From: Actinomycetales bacterium JB111
GTDB lineage: Bacteria; Actinomycetota; Actinomycetes; Actinomycetales; Actinomycetaceae
Length of the DNA: 64,000 nucleotides
Assembly: GCA_900163555.1 (NCBI GenBank)
Contig: FUHX01000073.1
Span: forward strand, 1-64,000
Direction of reading: 5' to 3'
Shown here: positions 48,795 through 56,985 of the stretch, one piece after another
Layout of the letters: every line of letters begins with the position of its first letter
Numbering within the stretch: position 1 is the stretch's first letter
The notes under the pieces: model-generated
What the model saw: only the letters and a program-made list of their open reading frames with translations
Databases searched by the model: none
Told to the model about the DNA's origin: nothing
Program-made: the position numbers and the translations under genes

Positions 48795-49904
48795 GTGAGC
48801 GGTACCGGAACAAGGCGAGTCCTCGCCGCGCTGTCCGGCGGGGTGGATTCCGCCGTGGCCGCGGCGCGCGCGGTCGAGCAGGGGCACGACGTCGTCGGCG
48901 TGCACATGGCGCTGTCGAGGAACCGGGCCGAGCACCGCACGGGGTCGCGCGGCTGCTGCTCGATCGAGGACGCCTCGGACGCGCGCCGCGCGGCGGACCG
49001 GCTCGGCATCCCGTACTACGTGTGGGACATGTCCGAGGAGTTCGAGGACCTCGTCGTCAGCGACTTCCTCGCCGAGTACTCCGCCGGCCGCACGCCGAAC
49101 CCCTGCGTGCGCTGCAACGAGCACGTGAAGTTCTCCGCACTCGCCGCACGCGGGCGCGCGCTCGGCTTCGACGCGGTCGTCACCGGCCACTACGCGAGGC
49201 TCGCGCAGGAGGCGGACGGCCCGCGCCTGTACCGCGCGGCCGAGCCGGACAAGGACCAGAGCTACGTGCTCGCGGTCGCCGGGCGCGAGGGGCTCGCCGG
49301 CGCGATGTTCCCGCTCGGCGACGTCTCGGCGAAGGCGGACGTGCGCGCCGAGGCCGCGGCCCGCGGGCTGCCGGTCGCGGCCAAGCCGGACTCCTACGAC
49401 ATCTGCTTCGTCGCCGACGGCGACACCGCGGGCTTCCTCCGCTCGCGACTCGGCGAGCAGCCCGGCGAGATCGTCGACACCGACGGCCGCGTGCTCGGCG
49501 AGCACGCGGGGGCGTACGCGTACACGGTGGGCCAGCGCAAGGGCCTCGGCCTGAACCGGCCGGCCGCCGACGGCCGTCCCCGCTACGTGCTGGACGTCGA
49601 CACGAAGAAGCGTCGCGTCGTCGTCGGGCCGTCGGAGCTGCTGTCCACCCGGCGGATCGGCGCCCGGGACGTCATCTGGCTCGCGTCGGACGAGGACGCG
49701 GCCATCCCCACCGAGGTGACCGTGCAGATCCGCGCGCACGGCGAGGCACACCCGGGCGTCGTCACGCGCACGACCGACGCCGACGGCGAACGGCTCGACA
49801 TCGAGCTGCGCGAGCCGGTGCGGGGCGTGGCCGCCGGCCAGAGCGCGGTGGTCTACCTCGGCGACCGGGTGCTCGGCCAGGCGACGATCGCCTCGCGCGG
49901 CTGA
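48795..49904 (+). CDS. mnmA: tRNA-specific 2-thiouridylase
   Basis: MnmA puts the 2-thio group on the wobble uridine of Lys, Glu and Gln tRNAs. This copy has about 369 residues. The PP-loop ATP motif is [11 protein letters not shown]. The two active-site cysteines are in TPNPCVRCN and [11 protein letters not shown], and the tRNA-binding segments [11 protein letters not shown] and AGRTPNP are present. GTG 48795 is favoured by the -10-like box. ATG 48786 and GTG 48780 are in frame and would add three or five residues. Its neighbour, the cysteine desulfurase, supplies sulfur. Confidence 0.95.
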   Translation: MSGTGTRRVLAALSGGVDSAVAAARAVEQGHDVVGVHMALSRNRAEHRTGSRGCCSIEDASDARRAADRLGIPYYVWDMSEEFEDLVVSDFLAEYSAGRTPNPCVRCNEHVKFSALAARGRALGFDAVVTGHYARLAQEADGPRLYRAAEPDKDQSYVLAVAGREGLAGAMFPLGDVSAKADVRAEAAARGLPVAAKPDSYDICFVADGDTAGFLRSRLGEQPGEIVDTDGRVLGEHAGAYAYTVGQRKGLGLNRPAADGRPRYVLDVDTKKRRVVVGPSELLSTRRIGARDVIWLASDEDAAIPTEVTVQIRAHGEAHPGVVTRTTDADGERLDIELREPVRGVAAGQSAVVYLGDRVLGQATIASRG

Positions 49905-49969
49905 CGGGGACGACCGGTCGGGTCGGGGTCGTCCGCGCCCCTCGGGCGCAGGCCGGGGCCGATCGGGCC

Positions 49970-49975
49970 TACCGT
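49970..49975 (+). promoter_or_regulatory. -10 box for leaderless nudC transcript
   Basis: TACCGT ends 6 bases before the nudC ATG at 49982. No ribosome binding site is visible. Confidence 0.5.
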
Positions 49976-49981
49976 GGGCCC

Positions 49982-50941
49982 ATGCTCCAGCTCCCGCTCG
50001 CCCGATCCGTCGTCGACGAGGCCGCGTACCTGCGCGGCGAGGAGGGGCTGTACGACCGGCTGCGCGCCGATCCGACCACCCGCGTGGCTCTCGTGCTGCG
50101 GGGCGAGGTCGCCGTCGACGGCGACCGCCTGCTTCTGGTCGCGCCGGGGGACCTGCCGGGCCTCGACTGGGGCCCCGAGCGCGTCCATCTCCTCGGCCGG
50201 GATGCCGACGGCACGTACCTGTCCGCCGTGCTGCCCGACCGCATCGGTGAGGCGCGGGACCTCGACGGCGCGCCCGTCGCGGAGGAGGCGGAGCTCGCCC
50301 GGCTCGTCGAGCGGACGGAGTTCGCGACGATCCGTCGGGTCGGCCACCGGCTCGGCGACCGGGACGCGGGGCTCGCGACGACCGCGGTCGCGCTGTCGGC
50401 CTGGCACCGTCGCAGCCCGCACTGCCCGCGCTGCGGGTCGCTCACCGTCGTCGAGGAGTCCGGGTGGATGCGGCGCTGCCCGGCCGACGACGAGCAGCAC
50501 TTCCCGCGCACCGACCCCGCGGTCATCGTGGCGCTCGTCGACGACGAGGACCGGCTCCTGCTCGGCCGCTCGGTCCACTGGGAGGAGGCCCGGTTCTCCA
50601 CCCTCGCCGGGTTCGTGGAGTCCGGGGAGTCCGCCGAGACCGCGGTGCGGCGGGAGATCTACGAGGAGGCCCGGGTGGAGGTCACGGAGATGAGCTACCG
50701 CGGCTCGCAGCCGTGGCCCTTCCCGTGCTCGCTCATGCTCGGCTACCGGGCGCGCGTGACGAACGTCCAGACCGCCCAGGCCGACGGCGAGGAGGTCGCC
50801 GAGATCCGGCTCTTCACCCGCGAGCAGATCCGCGACGAGGCGGCCTCGGGGCGGATCCGCCTGCCCGGGCGGTCCTCGATCGCCCGCTCGCTCATCGAGG
50901 AGTGGTACGGCGGCGTGCTCGAGGAGCCCGAGCGGGACTGA
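49982..50941 (+). CDS. nudC: NAD(H) diphosphatase
   Basis: This 319-residue Nudix hydrolase splits NADH to NMNH and AMP and can remove NAD caps from RNA. An N-terminal NUDIX-like domain is followed by a zinc ribbon that starts CPRCGS and has a single later Cys in RRCPADD, then the Nudix box GFVESGESAETAVRREIYEEA. The NudC-specific tail motif SQPWPFPCSLMLGY confirms the subfamily. It is convergent with the mycoredoxin gene, an order shared with mycobacteria. Confidence 0.95.
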   Translation: MLQLPLARSVVDEAAYLRGEEGLYDRLRADPTTRVALVLRGEVAVDGDRLLLVAPGDLPGLDWGPERVHLLGRDADGTYLSAVLPDRIGEARDLDGAPVAEEAELARLVERTEFATIRRVGHRLGDRDAGLATTAVALSAWHRRSPHCPRCGSLTVVEESGWMRRCPADDEQHFPRTDPAVIVALVDDEDRLLLGRSVHWEEARFSTLAGFVESGESAETAVRREIYEEARVEVTEMSYRGSQPWPFPCSLMLGYRARVTNVQTAQADGEEVAEIRLFTREQIRDEAASGRIRLPGRSSIARSLIEEWYGGVLEEPERD

Positions 50942-50965
50942 CCCCGGGGCGATCGCCTGGATCGA

Positions 50966-50995
50966 CCCGGGCCGCCCCCGAGGGATCGGCCCGGG
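50966..50995. terminator. Hairpin between nudC and the mycoredoxin gene
   Basis: CCCGGGCCG (50966-50974) pairs perfectly with CGGCCCGGG (50987-50995) around a 12-base loop, between convergent genes. There is no U-tract. Confidence 0.5.
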
Positions 50996-51007
50996 CCGTC
51001 CGCGCGG

Positions 51008-51038
51008 TCAGGCGGCCAGGCGATCAGGCGGCCAGGCG
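51008..51038. repeat. 15-base tandem duplication at the mycoredoxin stop codon
   Basis: TCAGGCGGCCAGGCG occurs at 51008-51022 and again at 51024-51038. The second copy holds the last codons and stop of the mycoredoxin gene on the minus strand, so the stop region has been duplicated just downstream. Confidence 0.8.
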
Positions 51039-51284
51039 CTTCTTGACCTCGCCGAGGGACGGGTTGGTCGCGGTGGAGCCGTCCGGGAAGAGCAGCGTCG
51101 GCACGGTCTGGTTGCCGCCGTTCGCGTCGGCCACGAACTGCGCGGCGTCCGGCGTCTGCTCGATGTCGACCTCCGTGTAGGAGATGCCGGTCGAGTCCAT
51201 CTGGCGCTTGAGGTTCTTGCAGTACCCGCACCACGTGGTCGTGAACATCGTGACGGTGCCCTCCGCGGGGGTGTCGATCGACAT
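51024..51284 (-). CDS. mrx1: Mycoredoxin (glutaredoxin-like)
   Basis: This 86-residue glutaredoxin-fold protein has the active site TTWCGYCKNL (Cys19, Cys22) and the cis-proline loop QTVPTLLFPDGS. Mycoredoxins reduce mixed disulfides with mycothiol, the low-molecular-weight thiol of actinobacteria, and serve enzymes such as peroxiredoxins and arsenate reductase. The ATG has GAGAGGACAGGC upstream. It lies between nudC and uvrD2 as Rv3198A does in M. tuberculosis. Confidence 0.92.
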   Translation of the reverse strand: MSIDTPAEGTVTMFTTTWCGYCKNLKRQMDSTGISYTEVDIEQTPDAAQFVADANGGNQTVPTLLFPDGSTATNPSLGEVKKRLAA

Positions 51285-51422
51285 GCCTGTCCTCTCGTCT
51301 CGGTGGGCGCGCCGGTCCCGGCGCGCCGCCTGCTCGTGATGCGCCCATGGTTCCCGGCCCGACGGTGCCTCGCGTCGACAGACCGGCAGCACGTGTCGGC
51401 GCACCCTGTCAGACTGGAACAG

Positions 51423-53519
51423 ATGTCCGACGCCGTCGATTCCCGCCCCGCCGCCCCGTCCGACCCGAGCGAGCTCCTCGCCGCCCTGGACCCGGACCAG
51501 AGGGCCGTCGCCGAGAACCTCACCGGCCCGCTGTGCGTGCTGGCGGGGGCCGGCACGGGCAAGACCCGCGCGATCACCTACCGCATCGCGTACGGGGTGG
51601 GGATGGGCGTCTACGACCCTCGCCACCTCCTCGCCGTCACGTTCACCGCGCGGGCCGCCGGCGAGCTGCGCTCGCGGCTCCGCGACCTCGGCGCGGGCGC
51701 CGTGCAGGCGCGCACCTTCCACGCGGCCGCGCTGCGCCAGCTGTCCTACTTCTGGCCGCGCGTGGTCGGCGGGCCGGTGCCGCGGATCGCCGAGCACAAG
51801 GCGGGGCTCGTCGCCGAGTCGGCCGGCCGGCTCGGCCTCGGCGCGGACCGCACGCAGGTGCGGGACCTCGCGGCGGAGGTCGAGTGGGCGAAGGTCAGCA
51901 TGATCACGCCGGAGGACTACCCGACCCGCGCCGCGAAGGCCGACCGTGACCTCATCGGCGGCCACGACCGCGCCACGATCGCCCGCCTGCTCGAGCTGTA
52001 CGAGTCCGTGAAGACCGAGCGCGGCGTCATCGACTTCGAGGACGTCCTGCTGTCGATGGTCGGCATCCTCCTCGAGCGGTCCGACGTGCGGGACGAGGTG
52101 CGCGGGCAGTACCGCCGCTTCGTCGTGGACGAGTACCAGGACGTCTCGCCGCTGCAGCAGCGGCTGCTCGACCTGTGGCTGGGGGAGAGCCGCGAGCTGT
52201 GCGTGGTCGGCGACGTCAGCCAGACGATCTACTCGTTCACCGGGGCGACCCCCGCGTTCCTCACCAACTTCCCGCGCCGGTACTCCGACGCCTCGGTCGT
52301 CCGCCTCGTGCGCGACTACCGCTCCACGCCCCAGGTCGTCTCCGTCGCCAACGAGATCCTCGCCCGCGCCGGTCGGGACCGGGACCGGGCCGCCGTCGAG
52401 CTCGTGGCCCAGCGGCCGAGCTCCGTGCCGGTCAGGTACGAGACGTACGACGACGACGCGGCCGAGGCCGCCGGCGTCGCCCGTCGCATCGGGGAGCTGC
52501 GCGCGCAGGGCGTGGCCCTGTCCGAGATGGCCGTGCTGTACCGGACGAACGCCCAGTCCGAGGCGCTCGAGCAGGCGCTCGCCGACGCCGGCATCGGCTA
52601 CCTCGTGCGCGGCGGGGAGCGGTTCTTCTCCCGCCGCGAGGTGCGGGAGGCGATCGTCCTCCTGCGCGGCGGCGTGCGCACGATGGCGGACGTGGAGCTC
52701 GGGCCGGCCGTCCGGGACCTCCTCGGCGGGGCCGGCTGGACGCCGGAGCCGCCCGCGCAGAGGGGCGCCGCCCGCGAGCGCTGGGACGCGCTGAACTCGC
52801 TCGTCCAGCTGGCCGACGACCTCGCCGGGTCTCGGGGGGCGGACCTCGGTCAGCTCGTCGCGGAGCTCGACGAGCGCGCGTCCGCCCAGCACGCGCCCGC
52901 GGTGGAGGGCGTCACCCTCGCCTCTCTGCACGCCGCCAAAGGGTTGGAGTGGGACGCGGTCTTCCTCGTCGGCGTCTCCGAGGGGCTCATGCCGATCTCG
53001 CACGCGGAGGACTACGCGGAGATCGCCGAGGAGCGCCGGCTGCTCTACGTCGGCGTCACCCGGGCGCGGGAGCACCTCGAGCTCAGCTTCGCGCGGGCGC
53101 GGCAGGCCGGGGGCCGGGCGAGCCGCAAGCGCTCGCGGTTCCTCACCGGGTTGTGGCCGGAGGCGGAGCGTTCCGGGCGCGTCGCCACCCCGGGCGCGAC
53201 CGCCTCGCGGCGGGCCGCGGCCAAGGCCCGGGCGGAGAGCTTCGCGACCGACCACCCCGAGGCGGTCGAGACGTTCGAGCGCCTGCGGTCCTGGCGGGCC
53301 GAGGTCGCGCGGCTGCGCGGACTGCCGGCGTACACGGTGTTCGCGGACGCCACCCTCCAGCAGGTGGCCGTCACCCGGCCCGCGGACCTGCGCCAGCTCG
53401 GCCTCGTCAAGGGCGTCGGCGCGACCAAGCTGGACCGGTTCGGTGGCCAGGTCCTCGCCGTCGTGCGGGGCGAGGAGGTCGACGTCGAGGCGTGGTTCGC
53501 CCGCGCCGACGAGACGTGA
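51423..53519 (+). CDS. uvrD2: ATP-dependent DNA helicase UvrD2
   Basis: This 698-residue superfamily 1A helicase is probably involved in repair. Walker A is GAGTGKTRA near the N-terminus. Later motifs are VVDEYQDVSPLQ (motif II), QTIYSFTGA, VRLVRDYRSTP and YVGVTRAREHL (motif VI). The C-terminal 70 residues are an HRDC domain (LRSWRAEVARLRGLPAYTVF), the mark of UvrD2 as opposed to UvrD1. ATG 51423 is chosen because a CAGACT -10-like box lies 7 bases before it. The frame is open further upstream, but that part looks non-coding. Confidence 0.94.
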   Translation: MSDAVDSRPAAPSDPSELLAALDPDQRAVAENLTGPLCVLAGAGTGKTRAITYRIAYGVGMGVYDPRHLLAVTFTARAAGELRSRLRDLGAGAVQARTFHAAALRQLSYFWPRVVGGPVPRIAEHKAGLVAESAGRLGLGADRTQVRDLAAEVEWAKVSMITPEDYPTRAAKADRDLIGGHDRATIARLLELYESVKTERGVIDFEDVLLSMVGILLERSDVRDEVRGQYRRFVVDEYQDVSPLQQRLLDLWLGESRELCVVGDVSQTIYSFTGATPAFLTNFPRRYSDASVVRLVRDYRSTPQVVSVANEILARAGRDRDRAAVELVAQRPSSVPVRYETYDDDAAEAAGVARRIGELRAQGVALSEMAVLYRTNAQSEALEQALADAGIGYLVRGGERFFSRREVREAIVLLRGGVRTMADVELGPAVRDLLGGAGWTPEPPAQRGAARERWDALNSLVQLADDLAGSRGADLGQLVAELDERASAQHAPAVEGVTLASLHAAKGLEWDAVFLVGVSEGLMPISHAEDYAEIAEERRLLYVGVTRAREHLELSFARARQAGGRASRKRSRFLTGLWPEAERSGRVATPGATASRRAAAKARAESFATDHPEAVETFERLRSWRAEVARLRGLPAYTVFADATLQQVAVTRPADLRQLGLVKGVGATKLDRFGGQVLAVVRGEEVDVEAWFARADET

Positions 53520-53571
53520 GAAAATTGCTCCGTTAATTCGCTTGCCGCCCGCACACGCCACTGCGTAGTGT
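53520..53571 (+). promoter_or_regulatory. whiB7 promoter with AT-rich upstream patch
   Basis: A TTGCCG -35 (53542-53547), an 18-base spacer and a TAGTGT -10 (53566-53571) make one of the clearest promoters in the window. Directly upstream, 53520-53540 is strikingly AT-rich for this genome. WhiB7-bound sigma A activates promoters with an AT-rich element next to the -35, so this fits autoregulation. Confidence 0.7.
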
Positions 53572-53649
53572 CGCTGGCGTCCGTGTTCATCGGGGTTCGG
53601 CCCAGCCAGCCAGAGCAACCCCCAGTCGAGATGGAGGAGGTGCCCAGAT

Positions 53650-53796
53650 ATGTGGAACCGCATCGATAGTCGCTCGCACGTGTGCAGTGCGTCCTTCCTG
53701 GGCGCCGGCATCCCGCGCGCAGGGGATACCCCTGTCCTCGCTCGCCTGCGAGGCACCGAGCGTCTGCTGACGCACTCCCGTCCCGACACGGACTGA
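53650..53796 (+). CDS. whiB7 upstream ORF (leader peptide)
   Basis: This 48-residue peptide starts MWNRIDSRSHVC and ends HSRPDTD. It has a very strong ribosome binding site, GGAGGAGG at 53633-53640, nine bases before the ATG, which is better than most genes nearby. It resembles no known protein, and its stop lies 84 bases before whiB7. Its role is most likely regulatory: stalled ribosomes on it would change the folding of the following RNA. Confidence 0.65.
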   Translation: MWNRIDSRSHVCSASFLGAGIPRAGDTPVLARLRGTERLLTHSRPDTD

Positions 53797-53810
53797 CACG
53801 CTCCGCGTGC

Positions 53811-53832
53811 GCCGTCGGGACATCCCGGCGGC
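53811..53832 (+). terminator. Conditional terminator hairpin in the whiB7 leader
   Basis: GCCGTCGGG pairs with CCCGGCGGC (one G-U pair) around ACAT. It is followed by a C-rich stretch, not U-runs. The left arm overlaps the segment that can pair with the end of the upstream ORF. Confidence 0.5.
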
Positions 53833-53879
53833 CCCGTCGCCGTCCCCCCATCGGACACGACGTTCATTCGGAGCACCTC

Positions 53880-54227
53880 ATGACCGCGCAGCTCACTGCG
53901 TACGCGCCAGCACAGCCGACGACGCCCGCCGCGACCGGGCAGATCGTCGGGTTCCCGACTACACCACTCGTCGACCTCCCCACCGCCGGGGCCGACACCC
54001 CCTGCCGCACGAGCGACGACCCGGACCTGTGGTTCGCCGAGCGCACCGCGGACGTGGAGGCAGCCAAGGCTGCGTGCGGGCCGTGCCCGTTGCGCGAGGC
54101 CTGCCTCGCCGGCGCACTCGAGCGCGCCGAGCCGTGGGGCGTCTGGGGCGGCCAGGTCTTCGTCGAAGGCGAGGTCGTCGCCGTCAAGCGCGGCCGCGGC
54201 CGGCCGCGCAAGTGCGAGGCCGCCTGA
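53880..54227 (+). CDS. whiB7: Transcriptional regulator WhiB7
   Basis: This 115-residue iron-sulfur regulator has four cluster cysteines (42, 66, 69, 75, the last three in CGPCPLREAC) and the turn EPWGVWGGQ that contacts sigma A. It ends in an AT-hook, RGRGRPRK (104-111), which is diagnostic of WhiB7 among WhiB proteins. WhiB7 switches on intrinsic antibiotic resistance genes (efflux pumps, erm, tap, eis-like). The ATG has GGAG 8 bases upstream. It follows uvrD2, as in mycobacteria. Confidence 0.95.
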   Translation: MTAQLTAYAPAQPTTPAATGQIVGFPTTPLVDLPTAGADTPCRTSDDPDLWFAERTADVEAAKAACGPCPLREACLAGALERAEPWGVWGGQVFVEGEVVAVKRGRGRPRKCEAA

Positions 54228-54237
54228 TCGACGACTC

Positions 54238-54275
54238 ACCCGGCGCCGGGATCATCCGTGGTCCCGGCGCCGGGT
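54238..54275. terminator. Bidirectional terminator between whiB7 and the ThiF-like gene
   Basis: A perfect 14-base-pair stem (54238-54251 and 54262-54275) with a 10-base loop lies between convergent genes. Its right arm falls inside the last codons of the ThiF-like gene. Confidence 0.7.
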
Positions 54276-55307
54276 CGCGCCCGCGGCCTGCGCGCAGCCG
54301 CACCGGGGGTGGACCGCCCACCGCCGCCGCACCTCCTTGCCGGCCGGATCGAGCTCGTAGGACGCACGGGCGAGCGCGCCGGGCGCGTGCCGGCCACGCA
54401 GGTGGTCGAGCGTCGCGCGCACGGCGTGACTCGCCGCCCACGACGCCTGCATGTGCGACTCCGCCCCCTCCGGCAGCACCCGGAGCTGGGTCGCGACCGC
54501 CGGCCACGCCGGGTCGGCGTCGGCCCGCGACATGTCGAGGCACCGGCTGCACGGGCCGAGGCCGGGGGTGACGAGCGGGCCGACGGCCGTGGACAGCTCC
54601 CCGACCACGACGAGCAGGTGCGGGAGGTCGTCCTGCATGAGGCGCCGGAGCCTGGGGGGATCGACCACCCGGTGCGTCACGTGCACGACGAGGTCCGGGG
54701 TCGTCCGCGCGGGGGCCGTGAGCCGCACGTCCGGCGCCGCCCGGTGGAGCTGGGCCGCCATCCGCTCCGCGCGCGGGTGCCCGACGTCCGCGGCGCCGTA
54801 CGGCAGCAGGTCGACGGGTCGGACCGGTGCCGGGTCGGACAGCTGGATCGTCCCGACACCGGCGGCCGCCAGGCCGGCCGCCGTCAGCGCGCCGGTGCGC
54901 CCCAGTCCCGCGACGACGACGATCGCCTCCCGCAGGGCGTCGTCCCGATCCGCCCCGCGCCCGGCCGGGTCCGCGACGAGCGCGCGACGCTCGCGCCACT
55001 GCGCGTCACCGGTCGTCGCGTCCGGCCGCGTGCCGGCCGTGACGCCGGAGTCTTCCGGCTCGGACCCGGTGAGCACACCGGATCCGCCGAGGAGCGAGAG
55101 CAGCTCGTCCGCGCGACGGCGGGTCACGCCGCTCACCATCGCGAAGCGACGGAAGTCCTCGGCCGTGCGTGACCTCGGGACGGCCTCGAGCGCCCGTTGT
55201 TCCGGGGCGCTCAGGCCCTCGAGAACGACGCCGATGCGCGGGTCCGCGCCCACCTGGCTCTGGCCGTGCGCGCGCCACAGGATGTCGATGCCGGCGACCA
55301 GTCTCAT
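54252..55307 (-). CDS. ThiF/E1-like adenylyltransferase homologue of unknown function
   Basis: This 351-residue protein has an N-terminal region of about 125 residues with a winged-helix look (RSRTAEDFRRFAMVSGVTRRRADELL). A ThiF/MoeB-type Rossmann domain follows, with VVAGLGRTGALTAAGLAAAGVGTI and the ADP-ribose Asp in LSDPAPVRPVDLL. CSRC and CGC pairs near 262 and 341 could bind zinc. The nucleotide loop reads GLGRTG where active E1-like enzymes have GxGGxG, and no catalytic cysteine region is obvious. No ubiquitin-like or sulfur-carrier gene is nearby. The gene order matches Rv3196 in M. tuberculosis. Function is not known. Confidence 0.75.
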   Translation of the reverse strand: MRLVAGIDILWRAHGQSQVGADPRIGVVLEGLSAPEQRALEAVPRSRTAEDFRRFAMVSGVTRRRADELLSLLGGSGVLTGSEPEDSGVTAGTRPDATTGDAQWRERRALVADPAGRGADRDDALREAIVVVAGLGRTGALTAAGLAAAGVGTIQLSDPAPVRPVDLLPYGAADVGHPRAERMAAQLHRAAPDVRLTAPARTTPDLVVHVTHRVVDPPRLRRLMQDDLPHLLVVVGELSTAVGPLVTPGLGPCSRCLDMSRADADPAWPAVATQLRVLPEGAESHMQASWAASHAVRATLDHLRGRHAPGALARASYELDPAGKEVRRRWAVHPRCGCAQAAGATRRRDHG

Positions 55308-55417
55308 GCGACCACCTCCTCGGGTCGCATGCTGCCCCTCCGGGCGGACGCCCCGCCGAAGTCGTCCCCAGGCCGCGGCCCGCCTGTGGACCCGCGGCCG
55401 CTGCCCGGTGGTCCGTG

Positions 55418-56848
55418 CTACTCGGTGTCCGTGCGCTCCGTGTCCGCCGACCCAGACCCGGTGTCGTCGTCGCCGAACAGGGAGCTGAGGAAGGTGTCGA
55501 CGTCCGAGGACTCCGTCGACGCCTGCTCCCGGCGGGCCGTGAACCCCTCCGGGTCGGCGAGGTCCTCCGTCGTCGGCAGGACGTCCGGGTGCGCCCACAG
55601 GGCGTCCCGCTCCTCGATGCCGCGCTCGGCGCCGTACAGCGACCACAGGCGGCTGGCCTCGCGCAGGCTGCGCGGCCGCAGCTCGAGCCCGACGAGCGTG
55701 GCGAACGTCCGCTCCGCCGGGCCGCCGGTGGCGCGGCGCCTGCGGATCATCTCGCCGAGGGCCACCGCCTGCGGGAGGTGGGGGGCGGTCGCCTGGGTGG
55801 TGACGACGTCGACCCATCCCTCGACGAGGGCGAGGAGGGTGGCCAGCCGCTCGAGCGCGGCCGCCTGCTCGGGGGTGTCGTCCTGGTCGAAGACGCCGCC
55901 GGACATCGCCTCCCGCAGGGCGTCGGGATCGGTCGGGTCGACCGACTGGACGGCCTGCTCGATCGCGCCGGTGTCGATGGAGATCGCGCGCGCGTACGTC
56001 GTCACGGCGTCCTCGATGCCCGCACGGAGCCAGGGGGAGTGCGCGAACAGCCGGGCGTGCGCGAGCTCGCGGACGGCGAGGTACAGCCGGACCTCGTCCA
56101 GCGGGGTGTCGAGCCCCTCGGCGAAGTCGGCGACGTTGGACGGCACGAGGGCCGCGCCGGCCCCGGACAGCAGAGGGACGGACACATCGGTCGTGCCGAG
56201 CGCCTCGCGGGCGAGCATGCCGACGGCCTGCCCGAGCTGCATGCCGTACACCGCCTGCCCGATCTGGCCGAGCATGCCGTCCGCGCCGCCGAGCTGGTCG
56301 CCGAACGCGCGGAACTCCTCGGGGGCGTCGGAGAGCTGGCGGGTGATCGCCTCGCTGAGCGCCCGCGACATCGAGGCCGCGATCGGCTCGGCGAGGGTGC
56401 GGAACGTCGGCAGCGTGCGCTCCACCCACGTCGCCCGGGTCAGCGCCTCGCGTGCACCGCCGGCCGGCGGAAGGGAGGTGGCGACGTCGAGCCAGAGGTC
56501 GGCCGCCTGCAGGGCCGAGCGGACCGCCTCCGCCTCGGAGGCCGAGACCGAGGGGTCCCCGCCGGTGAACGCCGTGCGGCGCGCGAGGTCCTGCGCCAGC
56601 CGCCAGTTCACGGGGCCGGAGCCGTCCGGGCGCATGAGCGCCTGCATCTGCTGCATGAGGGGGGCGAGCGCGTTCGCGTCGGACGGGAGCCCCGCCGCGG
56701 CGCCCATGGCGGCGGGGTCCATGCCCGCCTGCTTCATGGCGTCGATCGCCTGGGCGGCGGCCTCCGGACCCAGCATGGAGCTGAGCACCTGTTCCCAGCT
56801 GCTGTTGTCGCCTGCGTCCTCGGGGCGCTCGGCGGGGTCCTGGCTCAT
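55418..56848 (-). CDS. Zincin-like metallopeptidase family protein (DUF2342 type)
   Basis: This 476-residue protein of the actinobacterial putative hydrolase family (Zincin_2/DUF2342) has family blocks NWRLAQDLARRTAF, VYGMQLGQAVGMLAREALG, VPSNVADFAEGL, LYLAVRELAHARLFAHSPWL and ALVEGWVDVVT. The zincin position reads RELAH (260-264), where true enzymes have HExxH, so catalysis is doubtful. The ATG at 56848 has GAGGAG just upstream. An acidic Ser/Asp tail ends the protein. It is divergent from the PDZ/Lon-like gene, an arrangement shared with Rv3195/Rv3194c. Confidence 0.85.
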   Translation of the reverse strand: MSQDPAERPEDAGDNSSWEQVLSSMLGPEAAAQAIDAMKQAGMDPAAMGAAAGLPSDANALAPLMQQMQALMRPDGSGPVNWRLAQDLARRTAFTGGDPSVSASEAEAVRSALQAADLWLDVATSLPPAGGAREALTRATWVERTLPTFRTLAEPIAASMSRALSEAITRQLSDAPEEFRAFGDQLGGADGMLGQIGQAVYGMQLGQAVGMLAREALGTTDVSVPLLSGAGAALVPSNVADFAEGLDTPLDEVRLYLAVRELAHARLFAHSPWLRAGIEDAVTTYARAISIDTGAIEQAVQSVDPTDPDALREAMSGGVFDQDDTPEQAAALERLATLLALVEGWVDVVTTQATAPHLPQAVALGEMIRRRRATGGPAERTFATLVGLELRPRSLREASRLWSLYGAERGIEERDALWAHPDVLPTTEDLADPEGFTARREQASTESSDVDTFLSSLFGDDDTGSGSADTERTDTE

Positions 56849-56985
56849 GGTTCTCCTCGGCGTCGGTCCGTGGCCTCCCACGGTAGTGCCGCGCGAGGTG
56901 CCGGGAGCGATCGGTTCGCCGTCGGCTGAGCGGGACGCACGGGCCGCGCACCCGCGCGCCGCCGGTCCGGGGGCATGATGGTCGG

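Larger units (their letters stand above)
53572..53879 (+). promoter_or_regulatory. whiB7 leader: probable antibiotic-responsive attenuator
   Basis: The leader is about 300 bases and holds a 48-codon upstream ORF (53650-53796). Just after its stop is a small hairpin (53797-53809, CACGC/GCGTG). A stem at 53811-53832 (9 base pairs with an ACAT loop) acts as a terminator candidate. The end of the upstream ORF (53780-53787) can instead pair over 8 bases with 53814-53821, which would break that stem. Mutually exclusive pairing downstream of a translated ORF is the hallmark of ribosome-mediated attenuation, as described for mycobacterial whiB7. Confidence 0.65.

Noticed and set aside
45068-49009. 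glgX frame extended upstream to 1313 codons
   Set aside because: The extension runs antisense through the desulfurase gene and has no GH13-related sequence. The CBM48 region begins shortly after 47389.
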